From Tieghemiomyces parasiticus (taxonomy: Eukaryota > Kickxellomycota > Dimargaritomycetes > Dimargaritales > Dimargaritaceae), in assembly GCA_027575765.1 (NCBI GenBank), contig JANBPT010000057.1, forward strand, positions 24,149-88,148: 64,000 nt of DNA, in the 5' to 3' direction. The notes under the pieces were generated by a model. That model searched no databases and had not been told where the DNA came from. It worked only from the letters and a program-made list of their open reading frames with translations. The position numbers and the translations under genes were made by a program. Shown one piece after another: positions 33,038-43,837 of this stretch; the first letter of the stretch is position 1; each line of letters starts with the position of its first letter.

Positions 33038-34300
33038 ATGAAAAATAATTCACAGGAAAATGGACACGGCACCGGATACCGCAGCCCGGATAGGTCGCGG
33101 GCCCCGGTCGAAGCCTATACTCCCCGTGGGCCGCTGCTACCGCAGCAACAACGCCAGGCCGAGGGTCGAACTTCTCATTGTCTACCCGCTTTTCACCGGC
33201 CAGAACGGCTGCCGCCGATCGTTACTCGGAATTCACTCTCACACCGCCCCAACCGCCCCTACGATGCCGCTACACACGACTACCCCGGCCACCCTTCGTC
33301 GTCACCGACGATCCTACCACCGTGTTCGCTGGCACTACCCAGCCTAGGTGTGCTGCACCCGTCGGGATATACGCCACCTCCCCTAGCCCACGAGTATGCA
33401 GCCCGGCGGCGATCCTACGACGAGATGAACGGCACTACCCCCCCTTTCGTCCGCACCAACTACGGACCCCCCGTACCCGCCTTACCGGGTCTCGCCGGTA
33501 TCTCCGAGACGGCCACCACGCCGACCTGTGGCCAGCTCCATCCGACGGATCCACAGAGCGTCCCCACGAGTGACGGACGCACGGTGACCACTTGGCGGCC
33601 CGACGAAATACGCCTGCTGGTCACCTGCCGAGACCAAATGGCAGCCGAATTTGCGACGGTCAAGCGCAATCACGGGCTGTGGGAGAAGATTTCCGAAAAG
33701 CTCCGGGCTGCCCGCAGTGACAAGTCGGGGATTCAGTGCCGGCACAAGTGGAAAAACATGTCCCGAATGACCAAGGAGAATGACGATTTCAACCGTACCC
33801 ATCCGCCAAGCGAACACCGTCACAGCGAGTTTGACGACGATATCCGCCGGATTAACCTTCGGACCGGTGCTATGCCACCATCTGTTGTGTCCTACGAGGG
33901 ATCCAATCTATCCGTCTCGGCCCTGGACACACCCACCGGCACAACGATAGTCACTGCCGCCCCGGCTGAAACGGGCCTGTCCGTGGAGCGCGGATCCAGC
34001 AGCGACATGGAGCCCTCAACCTCCTCCGCTATACCATCATTGCAGGTAACCTGCATCGAACCTGTAAACCAACCACCCTCACTCAAACGACGTCGGGCCG
34101 ACACTGACCCGGTTGGCAGGCCAGTTCCATCATTATGGGAAATGACCAAACGTCTGACCACCCTGAAAAGCATGGTGGCCGCGGTGGAAGTTCGGCAGAC
34201 CGCTACGGAAGACTTGGCCAGGACAACGGTCGAGCGGCTCGATGGAATCACCAAATTATTACATGAGATCTTGAGAGGGCGCAGCGCAGCCTCGCAATAA
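33038..34300 (+). CDS. Myb/SANT-like DNA-binding protein (second copy, diverged)
   Basis: Single exon, 420 residues from the ATG at 33038 (MKNNSQENGHG). The first ~180 residues are Pro/His/Arg-rich and disordered. A Myb/SANT-like three-helix domain lies around 183-262: TTWRPDEIRLLVTCRDQM, then LWEKISEKLRAA, then IQCRHKWKNMSRMTKE, the last helix carrying the Cys-Arg-x-Lys-Trp typical of trihelix and MSANTD-type proteins. A predicted C-terminal helix (about 375-415, LTTLKSMVAAVEVRQT to LDGITKLLHEILRG) looks like an oligomerisation coiled coil, with a basic KRRRAD patch before it. The plan (disordered lead, SANT, tail, coiled coil) parallels the gene at 17.9-19.3 kb, but the SANT sequences differ strongly. 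Probable transcription regulator. Confidence 0.78.
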   Translation: MKNNSQENGHGTGYRSPDRSRAPVEAYTPRGPLLPQQQRQAEGRTSHCLPAFHRPERLPPIVTRNSLSHRPNRPYDAATHDYPGHPSSSPTILPPCSLALPSLGVLHPSGYTPPPLAHEYAARRRSYDEMNGTTPPFVRTNYGPPVPALPGLAGISETATTPTCGQLHPTDPQSVPTSDGRTVTTWRPDEIRLLVTCRDQMAAEFATVKRNHGLWEKISEKLRAARSDKSGIQCRHKWKNMSRMTKENDDFNRTHPPSEHRHSEFDDDIRRINLRTGAMPPSVVSYEGSNLSVSALDTPTGTTIVTAAPAETGLSVERGSSSDMEPSTSSAIPSLQVTCIEPVNQPPSLKRRRADTDPVGRPVPSLWEMTKRLTTLKSMVAAVEVRQTATEDLARTTVERLDGITKLLHEILRGRSAASQ

Positions 34301-36052
34301 ACGCGGACAATATGCCGGCGCCTTACCTGCCAACGTGGATGCGGGGATTTCGGGTTTAACGTTCTTCCTTGGTATTTGTGTTTGCTTTTATTTATATTTC
34401 TTGCAACTTGTTGTTCAGACAGGTATGTGTGGTAGGCCAGTCCCTGAGGAGTGGTTTATTGCAATACATGCAAGATAGATATAAGTAAAGATAAAGACAT
34501 TGGTGGTTAAATTTGTAGGCTTATTTAGCCAGGAAGTGTGTAGAGGGTTGGGACTTGATTGGGTCTCGGTAGTTAGCCCCGAAGGGTTCCTGGTATGTTT
34601 GCCATGGTCAATCGTTGGCACTAAAGGGGTGGTGCTTGTTCCTGTATGGCTTCACGATGGCTTGCAGGGTTCTGTGGAACGTCGGCTTTTGGATACTAAC
34701 AGTACGCGTATTAACTGGCAGTCCCCTAGCTGGCAGATATTTCTGAGATATTAACGCGCAATCAAGCTCAGCGGCTTATATTATTTTTTCATATTCGCCA
34801 CAGCCGCGAACGCTGGCAAGCGATTGGTCGAACGAGGTCTATCGTGCCGCTCCTGGCCACCCAGTGGCGATCGGAGTTGGTTCATGACATCACGTCGATA
34901 CTACTCTAGTTGGCGGGTTACAAGCTACTCTCGATGACAGAATACGGATTATTGTAACTCCAAATATAGCACGTCTCATAACGTGGACCGCTAGTCTGCC
35001 TACTGGTCTCAGCCGATTCGAACGTCACGTATGTGGTCCACGACCTTAGTTTGGTGAGCTTGGGCCCAAGATGACCATCACCGTTAGGGAGCTGGCAGAG
35101 AGAGGTTGTAGGCAGTAAGGTATTTGGCTCGCTACGTCTAGATTCGCAAGTTTCGCAGGGGGTGGGTGCGGTAGATAAGTGACCCTCGGATTCTGCTTTA
35201 TTTACCCTCTAGGTGACACATTGTCGGGCCGCAATGAGTAAACACCTGGGGCCGGGAATTCGTCGTCTACCTACCTCGGTGCCGCAGCAGTACTGCTACT
35301 TGACTCCAGAATGGCTGGCCAGCAGCCCGTGTCCTGCCTTGCGTCCCCACTCTACGTTGTAGATGGTAAACCTCTCCTCTGACACTCTTGGATGTCCCTA
35401 GTCACCGGGTTCGCCCTGCCAGCGCCTGTTAGAATGCGGTGCGGAAGGTGTGCTCCGCCGAGGATCCCACAATTCCCAGAGTCATGGTGTCTGGAAACTA
35501 CCGACACGTTGACCCAGACGGGGAACATGCGCGGAAAGGCGGCTTGTATGGTGACCCTTCTGACCTGCAGCTGGTTCACACCCCATCCGCCACCATCAAT
35601 CAGACCCGCTCCACCTCAATGCGGTCTGGATGCAGCCACCCCCTTGGTCGTTCCCACCCTTGTTTGAGTTCTTGCTGCCAGGCCCTGTCACATCGGTCAC
35701 ACAGATATTTACCGACACACCCCATTCCTTGGCCCGCAATCAAAGGCCCTCCCCGCCGGTGAAGTGTTCTCCGCCCCTGACGTTGTCTCTATTGCCAGTG
35801 GGGTTAAACACCTTCTGTCCCTATGTGCCCCGCCTAGTCCTCTCTCTCTCTCTGTCTCTTGATATATCCTTACATAGCACACGTTTTGTTAACTTCCTTG
35901 TGTCTACTTACCAGCTGCCCTCGGAATACCGGGTTCCCTGCCAATCCCTGGTTATTCCTACCCACTCCCGTAGGATCGCCGCGGCAACCTCCACCTCCAG
36001 CCCATCTCAACTACCTTCGGCACTCCGACCCCGCCCCTCACCAGCGATCGCC
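34301..36052. other. Intergenic and promoter of the CPT/EPT gene
   Basis: About 1.75 kb without a convincing gene. The last 400 bp are pyrimidine-rich and include a CT dinucleotide repeat at 35840-35853, typical of a promoter or leader. The coding frame of the downstream gene stays open to 35630 but that part is UTR-like. Confidence 0.5.
35840..35853 (+). repeat. (CT)7 microsatellite
   Basis: Seven CT units about 200 bp upstream of the CPT/EPT ATG, within a pyrimidine-rich leader. Confidence 0.6.
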
Positions 36053-37237
36053 ATGGCCAAGGGTTCCGTGTACATCCCGGAGGTCGACCTTCCAAACCTC
36101 CACAAGTACAAGTACAGCGGCACAGACAAGTCGCTCCTCTCGCGGTATGTGCTGTGTCACTACTGGAACAACCTGGTTAAGGTGTTCCCCATGTGGATGG
36201 CTCCCAACCTCATCACCTTCCTGGGCTTCTGCTTCGTCCTGGTGAACTTCGCCACCCTGCTGTACTACGACCCTACCCTGGAGAAGGAGTCCCCGGCCTG
36301 GGTGTACTACAGCTACGGGCTGGGTCTGTGGATATACGCCTCCCTCGATGCCATCGACGGCAAGCAGGCGCGTCGCACGGGCCAGTCTGGACCCCTGGGT
36401 GAGCTGTTCGACCACGGCTGTGATTCACTTAACACCACCATCGAAATGGTTATCGCCTCGTCGGTGTTTGGCCTGGGTCGCACCTGGTGGACCGTCGTCA
36501 TTGTGTGGGTGGGCCTCTTCAACTTTTACCTATCCACCATGGAGGAGTACCATACCGGGACCCTGTACTTGGGCTACTTTAGCGGCCCCGTTGAAGGCAT
36601 TACCATCTCGTGCCTGTTATACGCCCTGACCGGCTATGTGGGCCAGTCCGTCTGGTTCACCGACTACAAGCAGCTGCTACCCCTGCCGGCCTCGCTAGCC
36701 GATCACCTGCCTGACGGCGCCCTAAACCACTCCTTCGTCGTGTTCGGCCTGGTGGCCATGCTGCCGAATCTGATCAACAGTATCCATAACGTTTACGAGG
36801 CTCGCAGCCGCGCCGGCAAGCCTTTCCTACCGGCCTTGGTCACCGTGCTGCCCTTCGTGGTCGCCAGCGCCCTAGGTTACTTGTGGCTGGACGCCTCTCC
36901 GGCACTGCTCCATCAGCATCTGGTCAGCTTCTTCGTCTTCATCACCTTCGGCTTCGGCTACACGGTCGGCCGCATGATCGTGGCCCACGTAACCAAAGCC
37001 CCCTTCCCACTGGTCAACGTTATGTTCATCCCGCTCCTCCTCGGCGCGGCCAATGCCCAACTCGCCCGCTTCGGTCTACCGCACCTCCTGACCCAGGCCA
37101 ACGAGCACTACATGGTTTACGCCGCTGTGGCTTACGCTGCCGTGGTCTACCTCCATTTTGCCCACACCGTGGTTGACCAGATCTGCGATTATCTCGATAT
37201 CTGGTGCTTCCGCATCAAGCACAAGAAGACCATGTAG
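36053..37237 (+). CDS. CDP-alcohol phosphotransferase (choline/ethanolaminephosphotransferase)
   Basis: Single exon, 394 residues, matching yeast Cpt1/Ept1 (about 390-407). The ATG at 36053 gives MAKGSVYIPEVDLPNLHKYKYSG, the conserved family start; the longer upstream frame is rejected. The complete catalytic signature DG-x2-AR-x8-G-x3-D-x3-D is present: D102, G103, A106, R107, G116, D120 and D124. Many hydrophobic segments (for example 52-72, 85-100, 130-165, and several from 215 to 385) fit the 8-10 helix ER/Golgi membrane topology. It transfers phosphocholine or phosphoethanolamine from the CDP-alcohol to diacylglycerol, the last Kennedy-pathway step. Whether choline or ethanolamine is preferred cannot be told from sequence, so I give no CPT1-versus-EPT1 symbol. 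Confidence 0.95.
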   Translation: MAKGSVYIPEVDLPNLHKYKYSGTDKSLLSRYVLCHYWNNLVKVFPMWMAPNLITFLGFCFVLVNFATLLYYDPTLEKESPAWVYYSYGLGLWIYASLDAIDGKQARRTGQSGPLGELFDHGCDSLNTTIEMVIASSVFGLGRTWWTVVIVWVGLFNFYLSTMEEYHTGTLYLGYFSGPVEGITISCLLYALTGYVGQSVWFTDYKQLLPLPASLADHLPDGALNHSFVVFGLVAMLPNLINSIHNVYEARSRAGKPFLPALVTVLPFVVASALGYLWLDASPALLHQHLVSFFVFITFGFGYTVGRMIVAHVTKAPFPLVNVMFIPLLLGAANAQLARFGLPHLLTQANEHYMVYAAVAYAAVVYLHFAHTVVDQICDYLDIWCFRIKHKKTM

Positions 37238-37831
37238 TATTTTTTTTACCGGTCTAAGTTATCCAAAGTTTCGTATTGATGCTGTTTTTGCGGTATGCAT
37301 TCGCTCGTAGCAAGTCACTGCGAGCTCAACCCATTACAATTGCAGGGACTATTAAAGATCAAAAGTGGCAAGCAGAGCATATGGTACCCCCTAGTGTAAC
37401 TGAAGATGGTCGGAAGTCCATTAGGTCTATGATGAAAGGTACCTGGTCAGAGGTCAAAGTTGGAAGGTTCCGGTGCAGCCAAATCGATTGTTCCTTACAT
37501 GATATAACGGATGGCCAGCAAACAGTCACTGCCGCACTGGTCCCGACCGATACGCCGCACGACGTCTGCGATTGTCTGATCGGCAACCATCGCTGGCCAG
37601 TTTGGTCACAGCTTAATCCCCAGATGGCGGTGAGCATGTAAGGGCACACCCTCCGACCGCCGCGCTGCCACCTGTATCACTGTTGACATTAACAGTGTTG
37701 ACTGCCAACGAAGGCAAGTGTACCACATTCCGTGTTGACTCAAACGGACCCCATTTCCCTTCTTCCCTGCTTTCTTACTGATCTCCTAGTCTTCTATTGC
37801 CCATCGCTCACTTCCATTCTGTTTGTTTAGG
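37238..37831. other. Intergenic between CPT/EPT and CDT2
   Basis: About 600 bp. A 121-codon plus-strand frame (37276-37641) has no motif and AT-rich codons unlike the neighbours, so it is not called as a gene. Pyrimidine-rich just before the CDT2 ATG. Confidence 0.45.
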
Positions 37832-39965
37832 ATGCCCGCCGATTCGCTGCGGGGCGTAGCCAGCGAACTGGCCTGGCGGGAGACCAGCTTCGGGCGGGCC
37901 TCGGCCTACCGGTCCGCCCCATGGCACCGGCTCACGGGTAGGCCCCAAGGTCCCGTGCTCCGCCACTACCTTGGGCTGTTCGCCCACACGTCCGAACAGG
38001 TCTATCGTTTCCCGTTGGCCAGCGAAACCGGGGCCCCGCTGTTCGCCTGTCAGTTCAACCCACAACCCGCCCTGGCCCATTTCTGCCTGACCGCCAGTGA
38101 AGGAGGTCTACTCCTCCTGGCCGACACACGGCCCGGTCAATTTACGACTGGTCGCCCGACGGCGGAGGACCTTCCGCAGTCGTATTCCGGGTGGATGGCC
38201 CACGCCAACGCCATCTTTGACGTGCAATGGCATGCCGACGGTCGGCGAGCACTGTCTGCCGCGGGGGACCAGACCATCAAGTTGTGGGATGTGGAGACCC
38301 GCCAGTGCACTGCCCGCTTCCCGGCCCATGAGGGTAGCGTCAAGGCCTGCGCGTGGAACCCGTCCGAACCGAACGTGTTTGCCTCCGCAGGCCGTGACGG
38401 CCGGGTCGTGATTTGGGACCTGCGCTGCGCCAGCCGGCCCGAACCCGGGGAGGATACGGCCCTGGTGCGCGTGTACCGCCCCAGCGACGTGATCCAGAAT
38501 GCCCATTCGGTTCTGGATTCCTTAGCCGGTTCGGGTACGGGAACCAGTGGCCTCGTGGGGACCGGATCGGTCACTGAGGCCACGAAACGCAAGCGACCCT
38601 CCACGCCCACTTCTAGTCCGGCGCGCAATCGTGTTCGGTCGATCATGCCCGGTAGTCCCTCCGCTGGCCGGTCACCCACGCGGCGACTCGCTAAACCACG
38701 AGCGGGCGTCGGGCCCGTCCAAAGCGCTACATCCGTCCTCTACATCCCCCATAGCCCGTTCTGTTTAGCCAGTGCCGGGGTGCTCAACGGGTAAGTTGTC
38801 GACCTGACCTCGTTCGTAGCCTGGCCACGCTGCCGCTCCGCCCATTTTCTATGTATATCGCGCGGCAGAGGCAATGTGGTGGGCGGGCCTCTCAGTCGGG
38901 GCCACTGAGGTGGCGGTATTCTTTGTTGGTCAGAGCTAACCCTAACCATTACTTATACCCTACTCCATATATCACCTCTTTTTTAAATATGATATATCGT
39001 TCCCTACATCTAGTACCGTAAAGTACTGGGACACCCGCCGCCTTGGTCGACACATGGGCCAGGCGCACCCTCAGCCCACTATGGCTTGCCCCGCATTGAG
39101 AGACTATCAACCCACACGAGGTAAATCCCTTATTATTCACCGTGAAATCAACTAGACAACCATCTCGCCCCATCGGGCTGCCCCACTTCTATCGCACCAA
39201 TAGTTAGGGATGCAGTTGACCGGGCTCTACACGGTTAGGAGGGAGGGGCAGACGATGGCACTGACCGATCGATCATCACCCTATTTTACTGTACACTGAC
39301 CTTCTTCCCTTCACAGGTCTGGCCTCCCTAGCGGCGACCCCCGACGGTTCGCGTCTTTTCGCTTTGTCACTCGACAACAGGTAAGCGCTAAGAAGCATAA
39401 CTGCCGGTCGCTTTATACCATGTACCTGCAAGACGGGGCCGAACCGCAGTTGTTACGCCTGCTGCTTACGTCAATGATGACTAATGTAACTAGGGCATTT
39501 TGCCCGCCACTGTTTGATTCTCAACCCAACCTCCTCCACGCGCACTACAGTATTCACATGTACGATAGTCAAAACCTACAACGTTACCTAGGGGCCCTGA
39601 CGGGCCCTAATTTCAAGTGTGCCTCCGTCTACCTCAAAATGAGCATCAGTCCTGATAGCAACTACCTAGCGTCGGGCTCGACCACGGGCGATATTTACGT
39701 GTGGTCACTTCATCAGCCGTCGTCACTCGCGCCGGTGGTCCTTCAATCCCACCGCCGGGAAGTGAGCGCCGTATCGTGGTCCCAGGCCCGCGCCAATACC
39801 CTCGCATCATGTTCCGACGATTGCAGCCTACGGGTGTGGGAAATTAATTGGGCCAGAGCCGCTAAAGTACGGTCTTTGCGCTCGGCCAGTCGGTGTTTGG
39901 CCGCACAGCAAGGCTGCGGTGCCCTGGACGACGATGATTTCGGGTGCACCGCCCAGCTGTCGTAA
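37832..39965 (+). CDS. CDT2: WD40 substrate receptor of the CRL4 ubiquitin ligase (Cdt2/DTL), four exons
   Basis: Exons 37832-38790, 39014-39120, 39317-39380 and 39551-39965 splice in phase (donors GTAAGT, GTAAAT, GTAAGC; acceptors TCTAG, TCACAG, CTACAG) to 514 residues. Known Cdt2 is a DCAF that binds DDB1-Cul4 and PCNA on DNA to destroy Cdt1 and other replication regulators in S phase. WD40 repeats: HANAIFDVQWHADGRRALSA...KLWDV (124-153), HEGSVKACAWNP...VIWDLR (166-198), a basic phospho-site-rich insert (~240-300, KRKRPSTPTSSPARNR), YWDTRR formed by exon 2, GLASLAATPDGSRLFALSLDNS across exons 3-4, and two repeats in exon 4 (SISPDSNYLASGSTTGDIYVW; HRREVSAVSW...CSDDCSLRVW). Two WDxR motifs (WDLR195-198 and WDTR) are the DDB1-contact signature. 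The insert between the second and third blades is typical of Cdt2. No animal-type long C-terminal PIP-box tail is present. Confidence 0.85.
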
Positions 39966-40598
39966 ACCGCGTCTAGCTACATTACATTATAGTTTCCAAC
40001 GGGATGGGAGGATCTGCTCGTTATTCGTGGGTGTCTTACTACTACTTTTTAATCATCCGGTGGTAGGAAAATCTGAGTATCTCGGCAAACACTGACGAGG
40101 ATGTGCGCCCTGATTAAAGGCAAATGGTATACTATCCCGACTTTGGGTCCTAACCGATCATGTCGGACCCCCCTCCCCTCCCGCACGCGTTACGCAGTCG
40201 GATCCCCCGTTTGAGTGCAGAAGGCGATGGGACGCCGGAAAGGTCGATTGCGAAGAGGTGGCTTAAGAAAGTTGGCACGAGGTTCTGTAAAGATCTAATA
40301 ACTGATCTGCTGCCCTAAAGTGTACGTTTTTAGACGCGGCTCCCCCGGTCAAGAGGAGGAAGGCTCCACCAGGGTGCAGCAAGACAGAATCAGCTCACCG
40401 TAGAGCCTTCACCACTGGCACTATAATACGAAAGGGACGCCCCGGGACTGGTGGGTGTCGAAACACTAGATTGTTTAGAAGTGAAAGGCCTACTTTTTTT
40501 TCTCTCCCTACCTTGACGCAACGCCAACAGATCGCTTATTCTTCCAGCACATTTGACGAAGCTACTGCCGCTTTTATTTACTGCAGACCAATAGGTGA
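39966..40598. other. Convergent intergenic region
   Basis: About 630 bp between the 3' ends of CDT2 (+) and the sirtuin gene (-). No gene seen; short open frames only. Confidence 0.5.
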
Positions 40599-43026
40599 TC
40601 AATCGAACCATTGTGCAGGATAACGGGCCTGTGCCTGCTCTAGGTCCCGCGGGGATACCGTAGCCCCACGGAAGGCATGCCAGTGGTGAGGCAGAGCAAC
40701 GGTGGTCGGAGGCGGTGGAGGTGGTGGTGATGGCGCTTGCTCAGCATCCGACACAGCGGGTAAAGCCGTGAGCACAGTACTACGATCCATAAGGTTGTCA
40801 TTAGCTGCGGTGACCGACCCAACGGCCTTGGCTTCGGTTGGTCGGTACAAGGTCGGAGCGAGCTCCGCGAATTCCGGTGCCAGGGTGTGCCCGCCCGCGA
40901 GCTGCGGATGGACCAGATCCCATTCCAGCCGGTGGCATAGGTAGGCCAGCACGTCGTCGCAGTCACCCAGGAGTTGAACGTCAAAGTTCATGTGCAGGTT
41001 GGGTGTCTTGTTGATGAGTATCTGGGGGACGTTCGCCGGGAGGTGAGCCATGACCTCTGAGACGGGGGCCACCTTGAGGCTGGAGCCGATGACCAATAGG
41101 AGGTCTACCTGGGTGTGGTCCTCGGCGAACGATCGGTCAAAGACGTCCGGCAGGTTCTCACCAAAGAACGTGATGTCTGGCTTCATAATTCCCGGTAGCC
41201 GCTCGCCCTCGCTGGTATCATCATCATCATCGTTGGCATTACCCCGGTGGTTCCGGTTCTTCTTTTGTTGTGGCCGCTGCATTTTCTCGAGGAGGTCGGC
41301 CCGTGCGCAGGCCTCGCAGTGAGGGACAGTTTGGGCAAATATGTCCTCGCGGATGGCCTCCCCGGGGACTTGGTGTCCGCACCGGATACAACTGGCCGTG
41401 GCGAACGACCCATGGCAGTTGAGAACTCGTTGGATCCCGGTCTGGTGTTCAAGGGTATCAATGTTTTGGGTATAATTGCGCAACAGCTGGCCCCGCGATT
41501 CCAGCAGCCGGATAAAGTGGTGGGACGGCGACGGTACGAAATTGCTCGGGTACAGCTCCTTCGCAAACGAGTAAAAGATATGCGGGGCCTCGGTGAAGAA
41601 TTCAATGTCGAACATCTGCTGCGGGTCGTCAAGGCCGAATTCACCCAGCCGGGCGTAGATTCCGCTGGGCGACCGGAAGTCCGGGATGCCACACGATACG
41701 GACACACCCGCCCCGGTCAGTACCATGATCTTGCGTGCGCGCCGCACCAGATCTACCACATCGTCTACGGTACGCACGTACTCGAGTCGATCCCGGTGTC
41801 GGATGTATTTGGCCACCGTCAGAGAGAGCAACGGTAGCAGTTCACTGTCACTGCGATCGGCGGGCAATTCGGCGGCTAAGCGTGTGGAAAAGGCCGCAAT
41901 GAGAGCCCGCACCGGGACCTCTTCTTCTAAGCAGTACTTGCGCATGAAATCAGCCAGACCGAGTTCCTTGGCCTCGCTGCGAACAAAACACTTTTCCTCA
42001 TCAGTCAGAATGTCCGCGGCGACTGCGGTCAGTGCATGAGGACATGTAAAGATCAGATTAATGGCGAGTCAGTATATGCAGGTCAGCCAAATTTCGGGAT
42101 GCAAGCAGCGTTAGCGCCCAAGCATATTTGCGTTGTTGGGTGGCATCCGCAGTCGCTCTTCCCGTTCTGCCGATACTTACCCAAGGTTGGCGGACCGCTC
42201 GGTCGTGGTGATACAGGCATAGAGGAAATGACATCAATGATCGAGGATTCAATTGACGAGGCATCTGAGCTGGCATCCGAGTCTTAGTAAGGGGTGCGAT
42301 TATCAACACGGGCGTGTGCGCGTAGGGCGGTCGTAATGGTAGTGGTGGTTAGCGGATGCAACACTCTGGCTTGCCAGACTGGCCCGTGTCCCAAAGTGTT
42401 AACGTGTGGACTAGTGTAATTGCGCCCGTGTCCGGAGTGAGATCCTTAATGTACGGTCCCATAACGGGAAGCTAGCAGTCAAATTAGGACTTACCATCGT
42501 CGCTCGATTCCCCCAGGCCACCTGGTCTAACAAACGCATCAGAGGGGTGGGTGGTGGTGGTGGTCGTCGGGTAAGTAGGCACCGATTGGCCGGGTGAATT
42601 TGTGCCTTCTGGTTGAACCGCGGGCTGGAGACACGTAGGGTTCGATATAGGTCCTGTAGACGGCCGGTCACCCCCATCCTCAACCACTAGTGGCGAAAGC
42701 GTGAGGGGCGTTTCCTGATGATCAGGCCGACAGGGTGCTGACTGTTCACTAGGTGTAGCCGGGTGGACAGGGCGGTCGGTGAAGTCGAAACAGCTGTCCG
42801 TGTTAGCAGAAGCAGCCCCCGCAGGCCCCGGGGAGCCTGGACCGCGGTTCGCCTTTTTAAGGTTGGGTGAGTCAATCGATACTGTGGATTGAGGGTTCAC
42901 CGCGGCCTCAGGTTCATCCTCATTGGCTGTGCGCTTCAGACTCTTGGCCGGACGAACATCGGTCGGGGCGGTGACATCGGACGAGCGGCTTCCCCCTTGC
43001 GCGCTGGCTGTGGAATCGTTAGCCAT
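40599..43026 (-). CDS. SIR2: Sir2/Hst1/SIRT1-class NAD-dependent protein deacetylase, three exons
   Basis: Exons 43026-42495, 42282-42181 and 42022-40599 splice in phase (donors GTAAGT twice; acceptors ACTAAG, CCGCAG), giving 685 residues. The start is the ATG at 43026; the frame upstream offers only a GTG. The N-terminal 240 residues are disordered with a nuclear-type basic patch (AKSLKRT) and an acidic Ser-rich stretch in exon 2. The catalytic core spans about 285-590: LTGAGVS (315-319 for GAGVS) plus CGIPDFRSP, TQNIDTLE (NID 398-400), catalytic His415 in NCHGS, zinc cysteines C423, C426, C447 and C450, then FFGENLPD and GSSLKVAPV. The class I pattern EAIREDIFAQTVPHCEAC between zinc pairs fits Sir2/Hst1/SIRT1, used in histone H4K16 deacetylation and silencing. 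Unusual: a ~30-residue Lys- and Asp-rich insert just after the last zinc cysteine pair. Confidence 0.93.
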
Positions 43027-43837
43027 CAAGAGGTGCGAGGATGTTAAGAGTCCGGTAGAATTGTTGGAGGGGTCCGATGGCACCTGGCGTCAAATGATAG
43101 AGCGTGCGAACAATGAGGAGAGAGAGATACTCAAGTCGTCGAAGCGAATAATGGAATGGACGAGTTGGACATAAAAAGCGGACACATGAACATTTGGTAG
43201 TTGGAAGCGATGGGCTCTTGCGTATGAAAGACTGCGAGATTCAGTGGTAATAGAGTAGTAAGCCCGGTTATCGCGGGCTTTAGCAACGCGGTCGGGTGCG
43301 CGAGCGAGTAGCTTTTCTTTTTTTTTTCGATGGCGTAATTTGACCAATGGGAGCGGAGCCCTTCGCCATAATAGGCCGACCTCTGTAACTTTGGACGCGC
43401 TGTGATAGGGCAACAACGCTACAGGGCTGAAAGGGCGTTACGCGTTATTTCTAGCGTACCAGTTGTATGGGTGCGCCTATTCTCCAGTAGAATAAATGGT
43501 CAGTATCTACATTTTCTGTCACAATGATGCCTTTTGACTCCACCGGGTGCAACAGTACTTCTAGCCAGGGGGGCGCAACCGTACCTCTGGCAACTGATAC
43601 TGATCAATCCACGACACTGGCTTGGCCTGGTGGCCCTATTTCTAGAGGAAATTGCTGTTATTTTCAATGCAAAGGATCATTAAAACTGACCATGATGATG
43701 GCCTAAACGGCAAAGAAAAGGGGAAAAAAGGCTCAGTATGATAGCACTGGTTGTGAAGTTCATTTACTAAAGGTATAGGGTAGCCCACGGCTAGCGTGGT
43801 GCAATTATGCTGAGTATACCCAACCCGGTCGGTACGG
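43027..43837. other. Intergenic between sirtuin promoter and phosphomannomutase 3' end
   Basis: About 810 bp, no gene seen. It includes an 11-base T run near 43320 on the sirtuin promoter side. Confidence 0.5.

Noticed and set aside
37276..37641. 121-codon plus-strand frame between CPT/EPT and CDT2
   Set aside because: No motif, AT-rich third positions and position within a promoter-sized gap.
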